The translations under genes and the position numbers were made by a program. A stretch of 64,000 bases of DNA from the NCBI RefSeq assembly GCF_000416235.1, contig NZ_ATLO01000010.1, positions 186,001 through 250,000 of the forward strand. Direction: 5' to 3'. This DNA is from Pseudomonas sp. CFII64. GTDB taxonomy: Bacteria; Pseudomonadota; Gammaproteobacteria; Pseudomonadales; Pseudomonadaceae. Position 1 is the first letter of the stretch, and every line of letters starts with the position of its first letter. The notes under the pieces are model-generated. The model was not told the DNA's origin, did no database searches, and was given only the letters and a program-made list of their open reading frames with translations. This document shows positions 62,523 to 64,000 of the stretch, piece by piece.

Positions 62523-63500
62523 ATGTCCACTCACCTGTCCACCGATCAGTTGCTGCACGCCTATAAAGTGATGCGCACCATCCGGGATTTCGAAGAGCGT
62601 CTGCACGTCGAATTCGCCACCGGCGAGATTCCCGGCTTCGTGCATCTGTATGCAGGCGAAGAGGCCAGCGCGGCCGGGGTCATGGCCCATCTCAGCGACG
62701 ATGACTGCATCGCCTCCAACCACCGTGGTCATGGCCATTGCATCGCCAAGGGCGTGGATGTGTACGGGATGATGGCGGAAATCTACGGCAAGAAAACCGG
62801 CGTCTGTGGCGGCAAGGGTGGCTCGATGCACATTGCCGATCTGGAGAAAGGCATGCTCGGGGCCAACGGTATCGTCGGAGCCGGCGCGCCCTTGGCCGCA
62901 GGCGCCGCCCTGGCTGCCAAGCTCAAAGGCACGCAAGGTGTTGCGGTGGCGTTCTTCGGTGATGGTGGATCCAACGAGGGCGCGGTGTTCGAGGCGATGA
63001 ACCTGGCCTCGATCATGAACCTGCCGTGCATTTTCGTTGCGGAGAACAATGGTTACGCCGAAGCCACGGCGTCCAACTGGTCGGTCGCCTGCAAGGACAT
63101 CGCCGACCGCGCCATCGGCTTCGGAATGCCTGGTGTCACGGTCGATGGGTTTGATTTCTTCGCGGTACATGCCGCAGCGGGCGCCGCCATCGAACGCGCC
63201 AGGGCCGGGCACGGGCCTTCCCTGGTGGAAGTGAAGCTGACCCGTTACTACGGCCATTTCGAAGGCGATGCCCAGACCTATCGCGGCCCCGACGAAGTCA
63301 AGAACCTGCGCGAAACCCATGATTGTCTTCAGCAGTTCAGCCAGCGCTGCATCGAGAACGGCTGGCTGGAACGGGCACAGCTGACGGTGATCGATCAGGA
63401 AATCGAGCAGTTGATCGAAGACGCGGTGCGCCTGGCCAAATCCGATCCAAAACCTCAACTGGCTGATCTGCTCAGTGATGTCTACGTGAGCTATCCGTGA
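62523..63500 (+). CDS. acoA: Acetoin dehydrogenase E1 alpha subunit (TPP-dependent)
   Basis: 325-residue alpha subunit of the acetoin-cleaving E1 enzyme, which splits acetoin with CoA to acetyl-CoA and acetaldehyde through thiamine diphosphate. The TPP motif begins GDGGSNEGAVFEAMNLAS and ends with NNGYAEATA. The ATG at 62523 has CTGGAGAAC upstream. First gene of the aco operon. Confidence 0.94.
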   Translation: MSTHLSTDQLLHAYKVMRTIRDFEERLHVEFATGEIPGFVHLYAGEEASAAGVMAHLSDDDCIASNHRGHGHCIAKGVDVYGMMAEIYGKKTGVCGGKGGSMHIADLEKGMLGANGIVGAGAPLAAGAALAAKLKGTQGVAVAFFGDGGSNEGAVFEAMNLASIMNLPCIFVAENNGYAEATASNWSVACKDIADRAIGFGMPGVTVDGFDFFAVHAAAGAAIERARAGHGPSLVEVKLTRYYGHFEGDAQTYRGPDEVKNLRETHDCLQQFSQRCIENGWLERAQLTVIDQEIEQLIEDAVRLAKSDPKPQLADLLSDVYVSYP

Positions 63501-63556
63501 CCCGCTTTTGACCGTGCCTCCACGCACTTGAAAACAAAAACAAAAGGACAATGATC

Positions 63557-64000
63557 ATGGCTAGAAAAATCACTTACCAGCAGGCAATCAACGAAGCCCT
63601 CGCTCAGGAAATGCGTCGCGATCCCAGCGTGTTTATTATTGGCGAAGACGTGGCTGGCGGCGCGGGCGCACCCGGCGAACAGGATGCCTGGGGCGGTGTG
63701 CTGGGGGTCACCAAAGGGTTGTATGCGCAGTTTCCCGGTCGGGTACTTGACGCGCCGTTGTCCGAGATAGGTTATGTCGGCGCGGCTGTCGGGGCGGCCA
63801 CTCAGGGCATGCGTCCGGTATGCGAACTGATGTTTGTCGACTTCGCCGGGTGCTGCCTGGACCAGATTCTCAATCAAGCCGCCAAGTTTCGTTACATGTT
63901 CGGCGGCAAGGCCGTCACGCCGCTGGTGATCCGCACCATGGTGGGCGCCGGTTTGCGTGCCGCCGCGCAACATTCGCAGATGCTCACCTCGCTATGGACA
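63557..64000 (+). CDS. acoB: Acetoin dehydrogenase E1 beta subunit, partial
   Basis: N-terminal 148 residues of the beta subunit; the gene runs off the window. Family stretches: VFIIGEDVAGGAGAPGEQDA and VLDAPLSEIGYVGAAVGAA. The ATG at 63557 lies 8 nt after AAGGA; an ATG at 63551 is too close. It is 56 nt after acoA. acoC (E2) is expected next. Confidence 0.93.
   Translation, partial: MARKITYQQAINEALAQEMRRDPSVFIIGEDVAGGAGAPGEQDAWGGVLGVTKGLYAQFPGRVLDAPLSEIGYVGAAVGAATQGMRPVCELMFVDFAGCCLDQILNQAAKFRYMFGGKAVTPLVIRTMVGAGLRAAAQHSQMLTSLWT

Noticed and set aside
1..64000. Prophage, insertion sequence, CRISPR array, tRNA or rRNA
   Set aside because: No integrase, transposase, phage structural genes, regular spacer arrays or tRNA-like cloverleaf were recognised by reading; REPs explain the repeated sequences.

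Overview
The window looks like a chromosomal segment of a Pseudomonas of the fluorescens/putida type. GC is high throughout. Intergenic regions carry the REP hairpins typical of that group. Gene content and order in the first third match, from memory, the ped (PQQ-dependent alcohol oxidation) region of P. putida KT2440 and the exa/era/erb region of P. aeruginosa. I see no rRNA, tRNA, CRISPR array, prophage or insertion sequence.

Layout. (1) 1-2300: the end of an EmrAB-type multidrug efflux operon with a striking double palindrome upstream, then a thioredoxin-like gene. (2) 2849-21802: the ped/exa regulon. It contains the response regulator ErbR/AgmR, a Cys-pair rhodanese-like protein, the ABC system PedC-A1-A2-B, the sensor/regulator pair PedS2/PedR2, a pentapeptide protein, the calcium-type quinoprotein PedE, cytochrome PedF, a periplasmic binding protein, a SoxYZ-like carrier, a SoxH-like metallohydrolase, the lanthanide-type quinoprotein PedH, an orphan pqqA, the Fe-alcohol dehydrogenase ErcA and the hybrid kinase ErcS. 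Two short sequence motifs recur at its promoters. (3) 21815-26012: moaA, a soluble PAS/HisKA_2 kinase with its receiver, and a Na+/H+ antiporter. (4) 26178-33864: an ABC importer (ATPase, two permeases, binding protein) in one operon with a three-part FAD/FeS dehydrogenase, divergent from an IclR regulator. The substrate is not evident. (5) 34217-44438: a chemoreceptor, an AraC regulator, the ethanolamine permease and EutBC, a GGDEF enzyme and a second chemoreceptor. (6) 44717-57748: mostly single genes, including an rRNA-type methyltransferase, an AEC transporter, selD-mnmH, a UPF0718 permease, an orphan PstS, an unusual pyruvate-kinase-like protein with a small overlapping gene, and an FKBP. 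(7) 58191-64000: the acetoin catabolic locus, with a Gfo/Idh/MocA oxidoreductase, an acetoin/diacetyl reductase, AcoR, acoA and the start of acoB. AcoR-type palindromes occur upstream of both the reductase and acoA.

How the parts work together. The ped region would oxidise alcohols in the periplasm with either a Ca2+ or a lanthanide PQQ enzyme and pass electrons to cytochrome c. Two or three two-component systems would choose between the enzymes. Ethanolamine would be imported by Eat and split by EutBC to acetaldehyde and ammonia. Acetoin would be cleaved by the Aco complex under sigma-54/AcoR control. All three routes can meet at acetaldehyde and acetyl-CoA, so the segment reads as a C2/C4 alcohol, amine and ketone utilisation neighbourhood.
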